Positions 21,682 to 33,862 are shown, numbered from the stretch's first letter. The stretch is DNA of 64,000 bases from Lampris incognitus (GCF_029633865.1 NC_079224.1:21671494-21735493), one strand, 5' to 3'. The notes: generated by a model not told the origin, from the sequence alone. Numbers and translations: made by a program.

Positions 21682-22062
21682 TTTGAGCGTTTAATTGACC
21701 CCACAAATGTGATGCTCCAGAAACTCAATCTGCTCAAAGAAGTGCCCATCCAACCAATCCAACTTGTGGGAGCTGCTTCTGGAAGCGTGGGGTGCAATTT
21801 CTCCAGATTACCTCAACAAATTAACAGCTAGAATGCCAAAGGTCTGCAATGCTGTAATTGCTGCAAATGGAGGATTCTTTAACGAAAGCAAAGTTTGATG
21901 TAAAAAAAATCTTATTTCAAATACAAATCATTATTTCTAACCTTGTCAATGTTTAGACTCTATTTTCTATTCATTTCACAACATATGGTGGTGAATAAGT
22001 GTGACTTTTCATGGAAAACACGAAATTGTTTGGGTGATCCCAAACTTTTGAACGGTAGTGTA

Positions 22063-24090
22063 CTTCTCCTCAACTCCCGAACTCCTCATACAATACCACA
22101 CCTCCTCTCTTGACACCCGGTCATATGCTTTCTCTAAATCCACAAAGACACAATTTAACTCCTTCTGGCCTTCTCTATACTTCTCCATCAACATTCTCAA
22201 AGAAAATCTTGCATCTGTAGGGCTCTTGCATGGCATGAAACTATACTGCTGCTCGCTACCTCTCCGCTTAACCTAGCTTCTACTATGCTTTCCCATATCT
22301 CCATGCTGTGGCTGATCAACTTTATACCTCTGTAGTTGCTACAGTTCTGCACATCGCCCTTATTCTTGAAAATCACTACCAGTATGCTTCTTCTTCCACT
22401 CCTCAGGCATCCTCTCACTTTCCAAGATTGTTAAACAATCTAGTTAAAAACTCCACTGCTATCTCTCCTAAACATCTCCATGCCTCCACAGGTATATCAT
22501 CAGGACCAACTGTCTTTCAACTCTTAATCCTTTTCATAGCTGCCCTCACTTCCTCCTTGCTAATCCACCGCACTTCCTGATTCACTATCCCCACATCATC
22601 CAACCTTCTCTCTCTCTCTTTTTCTTCATTCATCAGCTCCTCAAAGTACTCCTTCCACCTTGTCAACACACTCTCCTCACTTGTCAGCACATTTCCATGT
22701 CTATCCTTGATTGTCCTAACCTGCTGCACATCCTTCCCAGCTCAGTCCCTCTATCTAGCCAACCGGTACAAGTCCTTTTCTCCTTCCTTAGTGTCCAACT
22801 TCTCATACATCTCACCATATGCCTTCTCCTTTGCCTTTTCCACCTCTCTTTGCCTTAAGCAGCACATCCTTGTACTCCTGTCTACTTTCTTCATCTGTCT
22901 GACTATCCCACTTCTTCTCTGCCAGCCTCTTCCTCAGTATACTTTGCTGTACTTCCTTATTCCACCACCAAGTCTCCTTGTCTTTCTTCCTCTGTCCTGA
23001 TGACACATCAAGAACCTTACTAGCTGTCTCCCTCACTATTTCTACAGTGGTTGCCCAGCCATCTGGTAACTCTTCACGACCACCCAGTGCCTGTTAACTC
23101 CTCCCTGAACTCCACACAACAGTCTTCCTTCTTCAACTTCCACCATTTGATCCTTGACTCTGCCTTCACTCTCATCTTCTTCTTGGTTTCCAAAGTCATC
23201 CTCCAGACCACCATCCAATGTTGCCTAGCTACGTTCTCCCCTGTCACCACCTTGCAGTCTCCAATCTCTTTCAGATCGCGCCTTCTACATAAGATATATT
23301 CCACCTGTGTGCACTTTCCTTTACTCTTGTACGTCAGCCTGTGTTCCTCCCTCTTCTTGGAATATGTATTCACTACAGCCATTTCCATCCTTTTCACAAA
23401 ATCCACCACCATCTGTCCTTCCACATTTCTCTACTTGACATCATGCTTACCCATCACCTCTGTTCCCTTCACCAACATGCCCATTAAAGTCTGCTCCAAT
23501 CACCACTCTCTCCCCTATGGGTACACTCTCCACCACTTCATCCAACTCACTCCAGAATTATTCTTTTTCTTCCATCTCATACCCAACTTGTGGGGCATAT
23601 GCGCTGACAACATTCATCAGTACAACTTCAATTTCCAGCTTTGTATTCATCAATCTGTCCAACACTCTCTTTACCTCCAACACACTCTTAACATACTCCT
23701 CCTTCAGAATTACCCCTACCCCATTTTTCCTCCCATTCGCACCATGGTAGAAGAGTTTGAACCCACCTCCAATGCTCCTGGTCTTACTCCCCTTCCACCT
23801 GGTCTCTTGCACACACAGTATACCGACCTTTCTTCCTTCCATCATATCAACCAGCTCTCTCCCTTTGCCAGTCATAGTGCCAATATTCAAAGTTCCGTCT
23901 CTCACCTCCACACTCCGGTATGGAAATCTGTTTTATTATCCACATATTTGATTTTGCAAAGATTTTATGCCAGATGCCCTTCTTGACACAACCCTGCCCA
24001 TTTATCAAGGCTTGGGACCGGCACTAAAAATGCACTGGCTTGTGCATCCTCAGTGGCTGGGCTACCACTGTTTGTACCCAACAATTTTTT
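22063..24090 (-). pseudogene. RTE-type LINE: endonuclease and RT N-terminus, broken
   Basis: On the minus strand, from 23911 downward, come the AP-endonuclease blocks LNIGTMTGKGRELVD, CVQETRWKGS, NGVGVILKEEYV and VVSAYAP. Then follow the linker (WWWNKEVQ, SEESVLTRWKEYFEELMNEE), KEEVRAAMKRIKS, and the RT start VFVDLEKAYDRVSREE. The parts are spread over at least six frames (23558-23911, 23074-23424, 22812-23036, 22517-22729, 22197-22418, 22009-22236), so many indels have accumulated. A 5' leader-like block (GGGACCGGCACTAA, GCACTGGCTTGTGCATCC) reaches about 24090. The RT core is lost between this and 20695, where Tc1-B and 170 bp of other DNA lie. Confidence 0.8.
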
Positions 24091-24535
24091 TTTTAATTAA
24101 GAGAAGGAAACTGTAATTTAAGAGGGTTGTGTATTTTTGAATCATGTAAAGTGAGAACCAATGTAAAATACAGATGTGTTTCAGTTTTGGGAGTCAGGCT
24201 GTGGAATGGTCTTAAATAGAGTTGAAATTATGTAGCTTGCTGTTGAGTTTCAAAAAATCTTCAAAATGTAAAATAATTAAGGATTACAACTTAGCGTAAA
24301 TTCTTTTTTTTTTCCTTTTGTAATTCTGATATTCTAGGTTACCTTAAGGACTGTATAGAATAGGCAACAATAAGCCTTGGGCTTCAGCCTAATTCTTTTT
24401 TTGGTCATTCATTGATTGTGTTTTTGTTGTGTGAAATGGACTGATGTAAATATGTACGATGATTTTTTTTTCCTGTCTGACACATATGAACACAACTATA
24501 TTACCGAAATAAATCATTCATTCATTCATTCATAA
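24091..24535 (+). mobile_element. LINE 3' end with (ATTC)n tail
   Basis: Weak C-terminal coding traces (a SGCGMVLNRVE-like block near 24190) precede a 3' UTR. It ends in GAAATAAATCATTCATTCATTC, the microsatellite-tailed end typical of fish LINEs. Confidence 0.5.
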
Positions 24536-24954
24536 TGGTAGCAAGCAACAGGTTTTAATATAAAATGTATAGTACTATAATATTATAGCCATGTTGTGAC
24601 ATTTTAGCCAGGGACTCCTGAAAAAACCAGGCAACTATTAAAATTCTGAGCAGCAGACATAACAGTGATCATGATGACATAACAAGTGATGTCCCATTTC
24701 CTAGGTAAATATTTCAAAACCTTACCCCTTGTAACGCTATTCTTAAGGGCCACTACCCAGTAGAGGGTGTCGGGGGGGGGTTACACAGAATTGCATAGAA
24801 ACGGACTTCTTGACATGTGTACACCGGTGTTAGTGTGTGCTGACCTTTAGAAAGTGTTTCCAAGAGATGTGGCAAGAGAGTGGCAATAAGAAGCAAGAGA
24901 GTGAACAATTTCAAAGCTGACACATTTATAGGGGTGGATACAACAGGTGGGTTT

Positions 24955-25465
24955 AGGGACATTTCCGCACCTCAGTAGACCAGAAAGCTCTGCAGCGGGT
25001 CGTCAAGGCGGCCCAGCATATCACTGGTACCCAGCTCTCAGCCATAGAAGACATTTATCACAAACGCTGTCTTCGAAGGGGTCTCAGCATCAGCAGAGAT
25101 CCCACCCACCCCAACCATGGACTGTTCTCCCCCCTGCGCTCTGGGAGGCGCTAGAGGAGCCTCAGAGCCCGTACTACCAGGCTCAAAAACAGCTTCTTTC
25201 CACAAGCTGTTGCCCACCTGAAACTGGCTACCCACTGAATGTCTGTAGATATTTTTAAATATTTTGTACTGTCGCTCTTTTTTAACTTATTTTAGCTTTT
25301 GGTCTTCATGTGTGTATATCTTATACTGTGTTTGCTGTGTTTGTCTGTGTCTGTCTTGCGCTGTTTGGTGAAGCCACAGCCCTCATTTCATTTTTAACAT
25401 GTGCCTGCACATTGTTTTTAATGACTATAAATTGAATTGAATTGAACTGAATTGAATTGAATTTC
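24955..25465 (+). mobile_element. L2-like LINE 3' end with (TTGAA)n tail
   Basis: It encodes QKALQRVVKAAQHITGTQLS, RCLRRGLSISRDPTHPNHGL and RSLRARTTRLKNSFFPQAV, ending in a stop after LATH. A 3' UTR follows, with an ATTGAATTGAATTGAA tail at 25427-25465. It is nearly the same sequence as the 3' end at 46860-47350. Confidence 0.85.
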
Positions 25466-25579
25466 AAGCTAAAGAAGACGAATGCAACAGTGAAGCCATT
25501 TTCATTTTACCAGCACTGTCTTACATGATTTTAAGTTCAGTCCAACATCATCAAATGCTTTAATTGTACATTTTTGCAG

Positions 25580-25920
25580 TTCATACACAGTGGCCCAGTG
25601 GTTAGCGCTATTGCCTCACAGCAAGAAGGGCCTGGGTTCGAACCCCAGGCCATCCCAGGTCCTTTCTGTATGGACTTTGTATGTTCTCCCCGTGTCTGCG
25701 TGGGTTTCCTCCAAGCACTCCGGTTTCCGCCCACCATCAAACACACATGCATGTTAGGGTTAATACTCCTGTCTGTGCCCCTGACAAAGGCAATAGAAAG
25801 AAATAACGAGTTGGTCCCTGGATGCCCACTGCTCCTAGCTACACAGCTAGGATGGGTTAAATGCAGAGAGTACATTTCATTTGTATGTATGTACAAATTG
25901 ACTAATAAAGAGTATTATAT
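25580..25920 (+). mobile_element. tRNA-headed SINE, family B
   Basis: The head GTGGCCCAGTGGTTAGCGC and B-box GGGTTCGAACCCC are tRNA-like. The body then has CATCCCAGGTCC, TGTATGTTCTCCCC and GTTAGGGTTAATACTCCTGT. The right end passes into AATAAAG-rich sequence. It shares its body type with 30045-30350. Confidence 0.85.
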
Positions 25921-27490
25921 TCTATTCTATAAGGTTGAAATAGTCTATAAAATATTAGATAAATATTCTATAAAGTAAGGGCATAGAGTCAGCTTTCAAT
26001 TAAGTCTAATAATTACTAGAAAACCATTTGAAGTGTAGCAGTAACAGAAATGGCTTAATATTCGGCACTGCATTAGCCATATAATTATTCAAATGTACCA
26101 GTTTACATAATGTATACAAATAGTATGCAAAAAAATCAAACATTGCAAGTTGCATATGGAATACAAGAATTTGTGGAACTATGTTGTGAGTCTTCAAAGT
26201 GCCATTGTGTGAGTGTGAGAGAGGGTAACTGACGCCTGTCATCATCATCCATGCCAGAAGGGATTTTAATTGTGACCTAGTCAATGCAGTTAAGGTCTGG
26301 TTAGGCTTTCCTTGTAATTGCCCTAAGGGCATGGGGGCTCTAGTTACATACAGGTCTGCCTTGTAATCTTATGGAGACACTGTGACATAATTATCTGTAG
26401 AGGTCCACAATCAGTGCTGAAATGAAATGAAATGCACATTGTGTTGCATTACATGTGATGGAAATCGTTAAACTTTGAACTCTTTCAAGTAATGACTTGC
26501 GCTATTCACCTCTGCAATTTCCCCATGTCCATCTACAGAGAGAGTAAATTTCATTTCAAGGACTTGGAATCGATTTCAAGATATATACACTACATTCAAT
26601 ATATTCATTTTGTCTTTCCCTTACAGAGCCACTTAGGCTACTCTGGCACTCAATATTACTGTGTGCGATCAGCAAATTGTGTGACATCAATGTCAAGAGA
26701 TGGTAGACCCACATCTGACCAGACAACTGTGTCACACCCCTCCTCCCTATTGCTGTATATTTCTCACTTTGCAAATATTCCCTCAATACAGATATTGAAT
26801 GTAAAATAGGGGGGTCAACAGGTTCACATACTTTGAGCTTGATTTTTTTCCCCATCAATCTTTGTCTCTTAAGTGGACGAATTATTTTTCTCCTATTGTG
26901 GCTGTAGCGTACATGTGATGGGCATACATATTAGCTGATGAGGAGGTCATGGAGCAATAAACAGTTCTGAAAGGCACAGTACATTAAAGTGCAAGCATCT
27001 TGAGAGCATATCAAATGTGTGATTAGAAAACGAAGTTGAAAGTACAATTTGAAGGACCTAGGGCAGACATTTTGAATTGCTGTTACAGGGCATTTTTATG
27101 TTACGTTCTGTCACATGAATTAAATATACCGTAAGTACGAAGTTGACATTAAGATTGGTACTCAAGAGCAATTATTAAACATTTGTTATCACAATGTATC
27201 CTCACAAAAAAAAAAAAATCTTGTGGAAATGAGTGGAAAGTAAGCGAAGAAGCGGGTAAATTCAAAACATATACGAGAGGGGCCTACTAGCATACCCACA
27301 AGAAAATCAGAATAACTACTATTACTAACAAATACACCTAAACAAATTCATACAATATAAATACAATATTTAAACACATCTGAATAACCAGCATGTATCA
27401 AAATGTACCCAAAAGTTCCTCCATATACAAGTCACCTAAGTGAGAGAAACGTCAAGTTACTCTATCTGAATTGTCTATTCTATTCTTTTA
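25921..27490. other. Unassigned AT-rich intergenic sequence
   Basis: No gene, RNA or clear repeat. There is an A-run at 27207-27218. Confidence 0.45.
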
Positions 27491-27504
27491 AGATCATATA
27501 CGTC

Positions 27505-28224
27505 TGGGTGTCCAGGTGGTGTGGCAGTCTATTCTGTTGCCTACCAACATGGGGATTGCCAGTTTGAATCCCCGTGTTACCTCTGGCTTGGTCGGGCATA
27601 CCTACAGACACAATTGGCTGTGTCTGTGGGTGGGAAAAGATACCGCACCATCAAAACCCGGACTAACAGGCTGAGGAACAGCTTCTTCCCCAGAGCTGTA
27701 GCCCCCATCTTCCCCCCCCCCCACACACACACACACACACACATACACACACACACACATCTGCCTATATCTGCTGAGGACTAACAAAGACGCTGCGGTA
27801 CGGACAACTATGTGCAATAACCCCATGCACTATTTTGAAGTTTAAAAGCCGTTGCTATCTTTTATTGTCTTATCGTCATTTTTGCTACCTCACTTATTTT
27901 TACTGCCGCACTTATGTATACTAAATGTTGTTTGTCCTTGTTTTTATCTTGGTTTTTTTAATCATTTACCTTGTCTAGTGTTGCTGGCCTGAGAGTCACC
28001 AAACGAAATTTCTTTGTGTGTACACAATGACAATAAAGTATCTTATCTCTTATCTCCTCACTGTTAGGTGAAAAGAAGCGGCTGACCACTCCACATGTAT
28101 TGTATGGTAGTTTGCAGCCCTCCCCGGATTGGCAGAGGGGGTGGAGCAGCGACTGGGATGGCTCAGAGGAGTGGGGTAATTGGCCAAGTAAAATTGGGGG
28201 GGGGGAGGGGGTTTAAAAACCGAA
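27505..28224 (+). mobile_element. SINE family A carrying a LINE 3' end in its middle
   Basis: The SINE head (27505-27632; TGGTGTGGCAGTCTATTC and B-box-like GTTTGAATCCCC) and SINE tail (28057-28224; CTCACTGTTAGGTGAAAAG to the G-rich end) are separated by LINE 3' sequence. A perfect 14-bp target duplication, AGATCATATACGTC, flanks the whole unit at 27491-27504 and 28225-28238. Compared with the copy at 33414, about 135 bp of SINE middle is missing. Confidence 0.85.
27633..28056 (+). mobile_element. LINE 3' end embedded in the SINE
   Basis: It encodes RYRTIKTRTNRLRNSFFPRA, the LINE C-terminus, then a (CA)n stretch (27721-27760) and a 3' UTR. It ends in AATAAAGTATCTTATCTCTT, a microsatellite tail. 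No separate target duplication is visible at its own borders. Confidence 0.8.
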
Positions 28225-28238
28225 AGATCATATACGTC

Positions 28239-29580
28239 CAATTGTTAGTTTAACTGACATGCAATCATAACTTTAGCTGATCCCAAACCCACAGTACACA
28301 GTTTGATCTAATGTTCAATGCATATTGATACCTTTTTAACATATTTTTTAAGGATGTCCTTTTTGATTTAATCCTAATGAATCAAAAGGTAAACCTTACT
28401 GCTAATGTGACACCAAGCACAAAAATAATAATAATAATAATAATGTTTCTGATATTAAACAGCACTCATAAATGAGCCATTTTCCGCAACCTTCACTGAT
28501 AAATTAGTTTCCTTAGTTGGTGCATTGGCAAGCAAATTTTACACTTGCAACATTTTATGTGTGAGACATTGAAATTAAGATAACCTCATCCCACATACAA
28601 CAACTTTCTTCACACCAATGGGCCCAATTAGTACATTATGATACTAAAATAGAACATTTTAGGTCATTGCGTTCCTGACAAGCAGGGGATTTGCTTCATA
28701 GTCTAATAGGGCACCCTATGTAGCATAACTAACATTATTGCTAAAAGTTTTGTTTATCACTGGTGCTTCACCTGCCATGTTTATAGTTTTTGGTATGATG
28801 TCAGTTTCTGGGCATAATCAAAACGTACAATACAATGAGATGTATGAGTGTATCCTCTGCTTAAGGACACTGTAGGAGCTGTTTTAAAGGGAACATTAAT
28901 TTTCAACCTTATCTCTACTCTGCGACAGGGATAGCACATGAAAAACATTTGCAGTTGTTCCTGGTTGTTTCTGCATCTTTGGAGCGACACTGAAACCGAG
29001 TTTTCGTCCAGCTGCCAAATGATGTATCGTGACGTCAGTTGTTGGCCAGAAAAACTACAGCCTCGGAAGGTTTTTGATACTCTATTCTATTCCAAAGACG
29101 ATATTCAAAAAACACTTCCTCATTCTTTCGACTAAGATGAGTTTCTGATGGTGGAAATGGCATCTCACAGCACTAGCAGAGTTGGAGGTTTTTTATGGAG
29201 GACAATACAGAGGCTTACGCACAGTGCGTTCTGGCACATGTAAGCGCTGTGAGAAAGACCTTGAGCAGAATTTCCCGATTTCTCTGCCAATATAGTACAT
29301 AGTTCGGACTTTATGGCTTCAATCAAATATATTACTCGTCGGTTTCATACAGTTCTGGGACAGGAGGCTGCAAAACATGTCACTGTCTGCTCCCCAGTTC
29401 CTCTCTGCAGCCACACTCTCTGTCTCTGCAGGCCCTGTTCACTTCCCCCAAGCCATGTACTTTCCTCCTACTCCTATTCCCCATTTCTGCCATTCTCAAA
29501 CTGTCCACCAGATGCCCTCAGACTTTCCCTGCTTTCTCCAGCTGCACACCTATTACCACTTCTTATCAGTCAAGTCTTTT
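28239..29580. other. Unassigned intergenic sequence
   Basis: AT-rich with an (ATA)n stretch at 28425-28445. The short frames present show no domain. Confidence 0.4.
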
Positions 29581-29581
29581 T

Positions 29582-29886
29582 CTTTCTTTTTTTTCAATTT
29601 TCCCCCTTTTTCTCCCCAATTGTATCTGGCCAATTACCCGGCTCTTTTTTCGAGCTGTCCCGGTCGCTGCTCCACCCCCTCTCTGCTGATCCGGGGGGTG
29701 CCCCAACCAACCAGAGGAGGCGCTAGTGCAGTGACCAGGACAAATACCTACATCCAGCTTCCCACCTGCAGACACAGTCAATTGTGTCTGTAGGGACGAC
29801 CGACCAAGCTGGAGGTAACACAGGGATTCAACCCGGAGATCCCACGTTGGTAGGCAACGGAATAGACCACTACCCGACCCGGGCAC
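29582..29886 (-). mobile_element. SINE family A, internally deleted
   Basis: The minus strand starts with the tRNA-like head near 29886 (GTAGTGGTCTATTCCGTTGC) and ends in the A-rich tail near 29582. The stretch holding the conserved AGGTGAAAAGAAGCGGCTGG block is missing. The flanks contain a CAAGT repeat that obscures any target duplication. Confidence 0.75.
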
Positions 29887-30044
29887 TGCCCTCATCAAGT
29901 CAAGTCAAGTCAAGTCAATTTTATCAGGCCCACAGATACCTGGCCTACTCCACCCACTCTTCACCTGCAACTCATTCCCTCATCAGCCACTCACTATGTA
30001 CACTGGTCTACTTCCTTTGTTCTTTGCAAGATTGTTAAGTTGCC

Positions 30045-30350
30045 AGGGGCGGTGTGGTGGCCCAGTGGGAAGCACTGGTGCCTAATAGCAAGAAGGTCCT
30101 GGGTTCAAGCCCCAGGCCATCCCAGGTCCTTTCTGTGTGGAGATGCATGTTCTCCCCATGTCTATGTAGGTTTTCTCCGGGTGCTCCAGTTTCCTCCCAC
30201 CATCAAAAAGGCATGCATGTTAGGGTTAATACTCCTGTCTGTGCCCCTGACCAAGGCAATGGAAAGAAGAACTGGAGTTGGTCACCGGGCGCTGCAGCTG
30301 GCCATTGCTCCTGTACAATAGGATGGTTAAATGCAGAAGACAAATGTCAT
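30045..30350 (+). mobile_element. tRNA-headed SINE, family B
   Basis: The head GGTGTGGTGGCCCAGTGG, B-box-like GGGTTCAAGCCCC and body blocks (CATGTTCTCCCC, GTTAGGGTTAATACTCC, GACCAAGGCAATGGAAAG) match 25580-25920. Confidence 0.85.
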
Positions 30351-31362
30351 TGTAACCTGTGGCTTTCTTCTTCATGCCTTTGCTTTCTAGCCTTTGGACT
30401 GTTATCCATTTATGTTGTTTGAAATCTGAATACCTGCAACCTGCCTGTTTTTGAACTTCTCCCTGTATATATTGGACTTTGGCTTCTTGCCTGCTCCTTG
30501 TCTGATTTGTTTGGCTGTTTGGACTGCCTTTTCAAGTTTTGGCCCTTGCTTGCCTCTTCATCCCCATAAACTCTTGTATCATAATTTTCTCTATTAAATC
30601 ATTGACCTGTATTAGTCTGCCTCAGTCATCTGTATTTTGGTCCAATCCCTGTATTCCTGTTGCCCTCTTGCACCAGTCATGACAAAACTTCTATTTCTAG
30701 GTCATATAGAGGATAATGATGCTGACATTTGGTTTTCACCCTGCCTCTGTGCACACATCTTTCTTCTGTGTCCTAACACTGGCTACCTGTTGCTGCATGT
30801 ATGAAGTTCACACCTTGCTTTTGCCATCCCAGGCAGTTAAAGGAAACACACTGACTTATCTGCAAACTTTTTTTAACATGTACACTTTTGCCCAACTCCT
30901 TTTATTTTTCCTCAGGTAAGCTATCTGTGCCCTCTACAAAAGTAACAAGCTCCAGGTACACAATTTTTTCTCGTATGCCTCCAAAATGGTGAAATGAGCT
31001 CTCAACCTCCATCAGAGCTACTAATGCTACTTCTTTCAAGCAAACCCTAACTACTTTCCTCTGAGGCCTGTCATAATCCTTCAAGTCGTCTCTGGTGACA
31101 CTTTGCGGGGACTATGAATTGGTGCCAGCTTTTACCAGTACACCCATACTTTGTAATTTGTCTCCTGTTGAACCCTTTTGTACTTGCCTTTAACATCGTA
31201 ATTTGCTTGATTTCCCACTAAATGCACTCGACATGCACCCTTGGCTACAGTATAATTACCATATAGCAGCCTGTGATGCCAATTGTTAACACTTGAATGT
31301 ATCTGCTAATTGCTGACTGTCTTGTAAGTCACCTTACACAAGTGGCTGAGTAAATGTGTTGG
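30351..31362 (+). repeat. Repeat-derived sequence with LINE-like 3' end
   Basis: 30351-30700 is a C/T-rich stretch with no clear homology. 30905-31362 looks like a LINE 3' end. Traces resembling SSRYTIFSRMPPKW and ELSTSIRATNATSFKQTL (common C-terminal themes) are followed by a 3' UTR ending CTTGTAAGTCACC...GTAAATG, a tail shared by many fish repeats. Confidence 0.4.
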
Positions 31363-31542
31363 CACATTGTACTTATTGCAAATTATATTCTTCCCTCTTC
31401 ACTATTGCCCTATCCATCCATAGTCTTTACCTTCTTAATCGAATTCAGGTTTGCAGGGAAACACTAAGGCAGTCTCCCCACATCTGACTGAAACTAATCA
31501 AAAATGGGAGGGAAATGATTGAACTTCCTTGTGGTGTATACC

Positions 31543-31588
31543 ATCCATCCATCCATTATCCAAACCGCTTATCCTGACCCTGCTCTCC
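31543..31588 (-). repeat. SINE family B tail remnant
   Basis: (CCAT)n followed by TATCCAAACCGCTTATCCTG, the reverse complement of the end of the SINE at 37040-37076. Only about 45 bp remains. Confidence 0.6.
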
Positions 31589-32260
31589 ATTTTCAATAAT
31601 CATTATTTCCTGGATAAAAGTGCACTTCGATTTTCAATTTTCAATTGAATATATCTTCAAAATGAAGTCTTTTTCCAGAAAGTTTTTAGATTTTTTTTTC
31701 CCTCCAGTCCTCAGCATATCCATCTTAATCAGCAACACTTCCTTCAACATCACATCATATGCCTTCCACACATCAGAGGAAATGGCTGTCACTTTTGTTT
31801 CCCCCCCACTTGTGCCTTTCTGATGTCATCCTCATAATGCAGATCTGGGTCCATTGTCCAGCTCCCTCTCTTAAAGCTATTTTGGTGTATTTCTATCACA
31901 CAACTCTGTCAGTTTTTACACGTTCCATGACTTGACATTCATGGGAAGTTAATGGTCAGGTTTTTAGGTAGATACTGTCGTTTTAGTCAGGTCTTTCCCC
32001 GTCTTCTCAGTTGGAGCCATAATTTCTTCTTTACACTTTACAGGTGGTGAACATTGCTTAATGCCTAATCACTAAGATATTTAAAGGGAAAGTTGCCTGA
32101 TGGTTTTGTGTATGTGCAATCAGCACTGATGAGTAACGTGGTTCATTGAAGCAATAAAGTCCTCACTGTGTACTATATTGGTGGAGAAGTTGGTGTTGTC
32201 CTGCACTGTCTTCCCCACAGCGCCTACATGTACCAGAATGCATTTTGCACAAGTTTCTGT

Positions 32261-32390
32261 GTCCATCCATCCATCCGTTATCCAAACCGCTTATCCTGCT
32301 CACAGGGTCGCAGGGATGCTGGAGCCTATCCCAGCAGTCATTGGGCGGCAGGTGGGGCGACACCCTGGACAAGCTGCCAGGCCATCACAG
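32261..32390 (-). mobile_element. 5'-truncated SINE family B
   Basis: It contains only the last 130 bp of the element on the minus strand, including the CTGGGATAGGCTCCAGC block and (GGAT)n end. An 8-bp target duplication, GTTTCTGT, flanks it at 32253-32260 and 32391-32398. The 5' truncation fits LINE-driven insertion. Confidence 0.75.
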
Positions 32391-32398
32391 GTTTCTGT

Positions 32399-33400
32399 AT
32401 CATAGTCCACAAAATTATATGCCCTAGTGTTGTAGGATATCATTTCCACCATTGGAAACATAGCTTTTCAACAGAAACGATCGGGAACATCCGCAGGTGT
32501 TTTTCCTGTGCTATTCCTGTCACAGAACTAAGGTTGAAAATCTGAATTTTCCCTTTAAGCACCACATAACATATGGCATCATATAAAATTGAGGTATATT
32601 TAGATACATAATTAAAGAGTTGGGGTTGTAGATGTAAGCATTAAAATAAGAATTTTGCATCTGTCTCAATTGATCATAATTGAAAATATGGGCCTTGTTT
32701 TACGCCAATGTTTACAATTATTACTGATGTAAACGAACCTTTTACAGCATCAGAAACTCAGATTTAGTTGTTGTCTAATGGTAGTCCTCGTGTTAAAGAA
32801 CCTCTAAATCAATTCTGAAGTAATAGCATATAGTAGCAATATACGGTAATATATATAATAGTAATAGTAATCCGGTGTTGTGTATTTTGGTAGAGGAACT
32901 AGGCATTTGAATTAATGATTGTAGCTTTAAAGTTTCAATATGTAAGATTTTTTCGTTTTACTTTCACTCCAAACCATATCTTAAAGTGTACACGCTGACC
33001 CATAGTCAACTGTTACCATCTAAAGTTTCTGTCCTGAAGTTTCACAGCGAGCCTCGTGCTAATCAATCAGAGGCTAAAAGGAAAGGGGCAATTCGACATT
33101 TGGACCCAGCAGTTATTGGGTGAAGCTCCATTCACAGCTGGCTTGTCTCCCATGGCCAAATGAAAATAATGATCTACTTCACATATTACTCATAGGCTGT
33201 AAGATGGAAAACTACCTCATAGCAACAATGGGCACAATTTATCAGATCATCCCATGCACAAATTTGGTCTTAAACTTTTTTTTTAAGCTCACAAGCTTGT
33301 TTCACAGAGAAGACAAAGAGCCCGAGTAAGCCCTGAATCTGGACACCAATTCACAAATGAGGCCCAGTGTTGGTGTAACTGGAAGAATTATTTCTGCATA
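32399..33400. other. Unassigned AT-rich intergenic sequence
   Basis: No recognisable gene or repeat. There is a short (ATA/GTA) stretch near 32830-32870. Confidence 0.45.
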
Positions 33401-33413
33401 TCAACTGTGATGC

Positions 33414-33862
33414 GTCCGGGTAGTGTAGTGGTCTATTCCGTTGCCTACAACATGGGGATCACTGGTTCGAATCCTCGTGTTACCTCTGGCTTGGTCGGGC
33501 GTCTCTACAGACACGATTGGCCATATCTGCGGGTGGGAAGCCGGATGTGGGTATGTGTCCTGGTTGCTGCACTAGCATCTTCTCTGGTCAGTCGGGGTGC
33601 CTCTTCAGGGGGGAGGGGGAACTGGGGGGAATAGCGTGATCCTCCCACGCGTTATGTCCCCCTGGTGAAACCCCTCACTGTCAGGTGAAAAGAAGCAGCT
33701 GGCGACTCCACATGTATCGGAGGAGGCATGTGGTCTGCAGCCCTCCTCGGATCGACAGAGGGGGGTGGAGCAGCGACTGGGATGACTCGGGAAATAGGGT
33801 AATTGGCCGGATACAATTGGGAAGAAAAACAGGGGGGAAAAAGCCACAAAAAAAAAAAAAAC
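33414..33862 (+). mobile_element. SINE family A, complete copy
   Basis: About 449 bp. The tRNA-like head (GTAGTGTAGTGGTCTATTCC, B-box GGTTCGAATCC) precedes the conserved body (GTGATCCTCCCACGCG, AGGTGAAAAGAAGCAG, GGAGGAGGCATGTGG, GGTAATTGGCCGG), and the copy ends in a poly(A) run. A perfect 13-bp target duplication, TCAACTGTGATGC, flanks it at 33401-33413 and 33863-33875. This is the best reference copy in the window and shows the family was mobilised by a LINE machinery. Confidence 0.92.

Larger units (their letters stand above)
20863..22060. mobile_element. Palindromic Tc1-like derivative (Tc1-B)
   Basis: The ends read CACTACCGTTCAAAAGTTTG and its complement, flanked by TA at 20861-20862 and 22061-22062. 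The interior is not a normal transposon. A left arm (20863-21398) and right arm (21526-22060) are near-perfect reverse complements of about 535 bp around a 127-bp centre. Each arm holds the same transposase N-terminus, so the two genes converge. The catalytic domain is absent. The structure is a foldback-like non-autonomous element derived from one Tc1 half. A related truncated copy with the same breakpoint lies at 52185-52733. Confidence 0.92.

Noticed and set aside
23051-23986. 311-codon open frame on the plus strand
   Set aside because: It is the antisense of the RTE-type LINE endonuclease region (minus-strand blocks such as CVQETRWKGS). The predicted protein is Ser/Thr/Pro-rich with no domain.
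29313-29793. Pro/Ser/Leu-rich frames on the plus strand
   Set aside because: They run into the antisense SINE at 29582 and have no conserved features.
33452-33480. tRNA gene suggested by B-box GGTTCGAATCC
   Set aside because: It lies in the head of a SINE with target duplications and poly(A). It does not fold as a full tRNA. The same applies to the other SINE heads.
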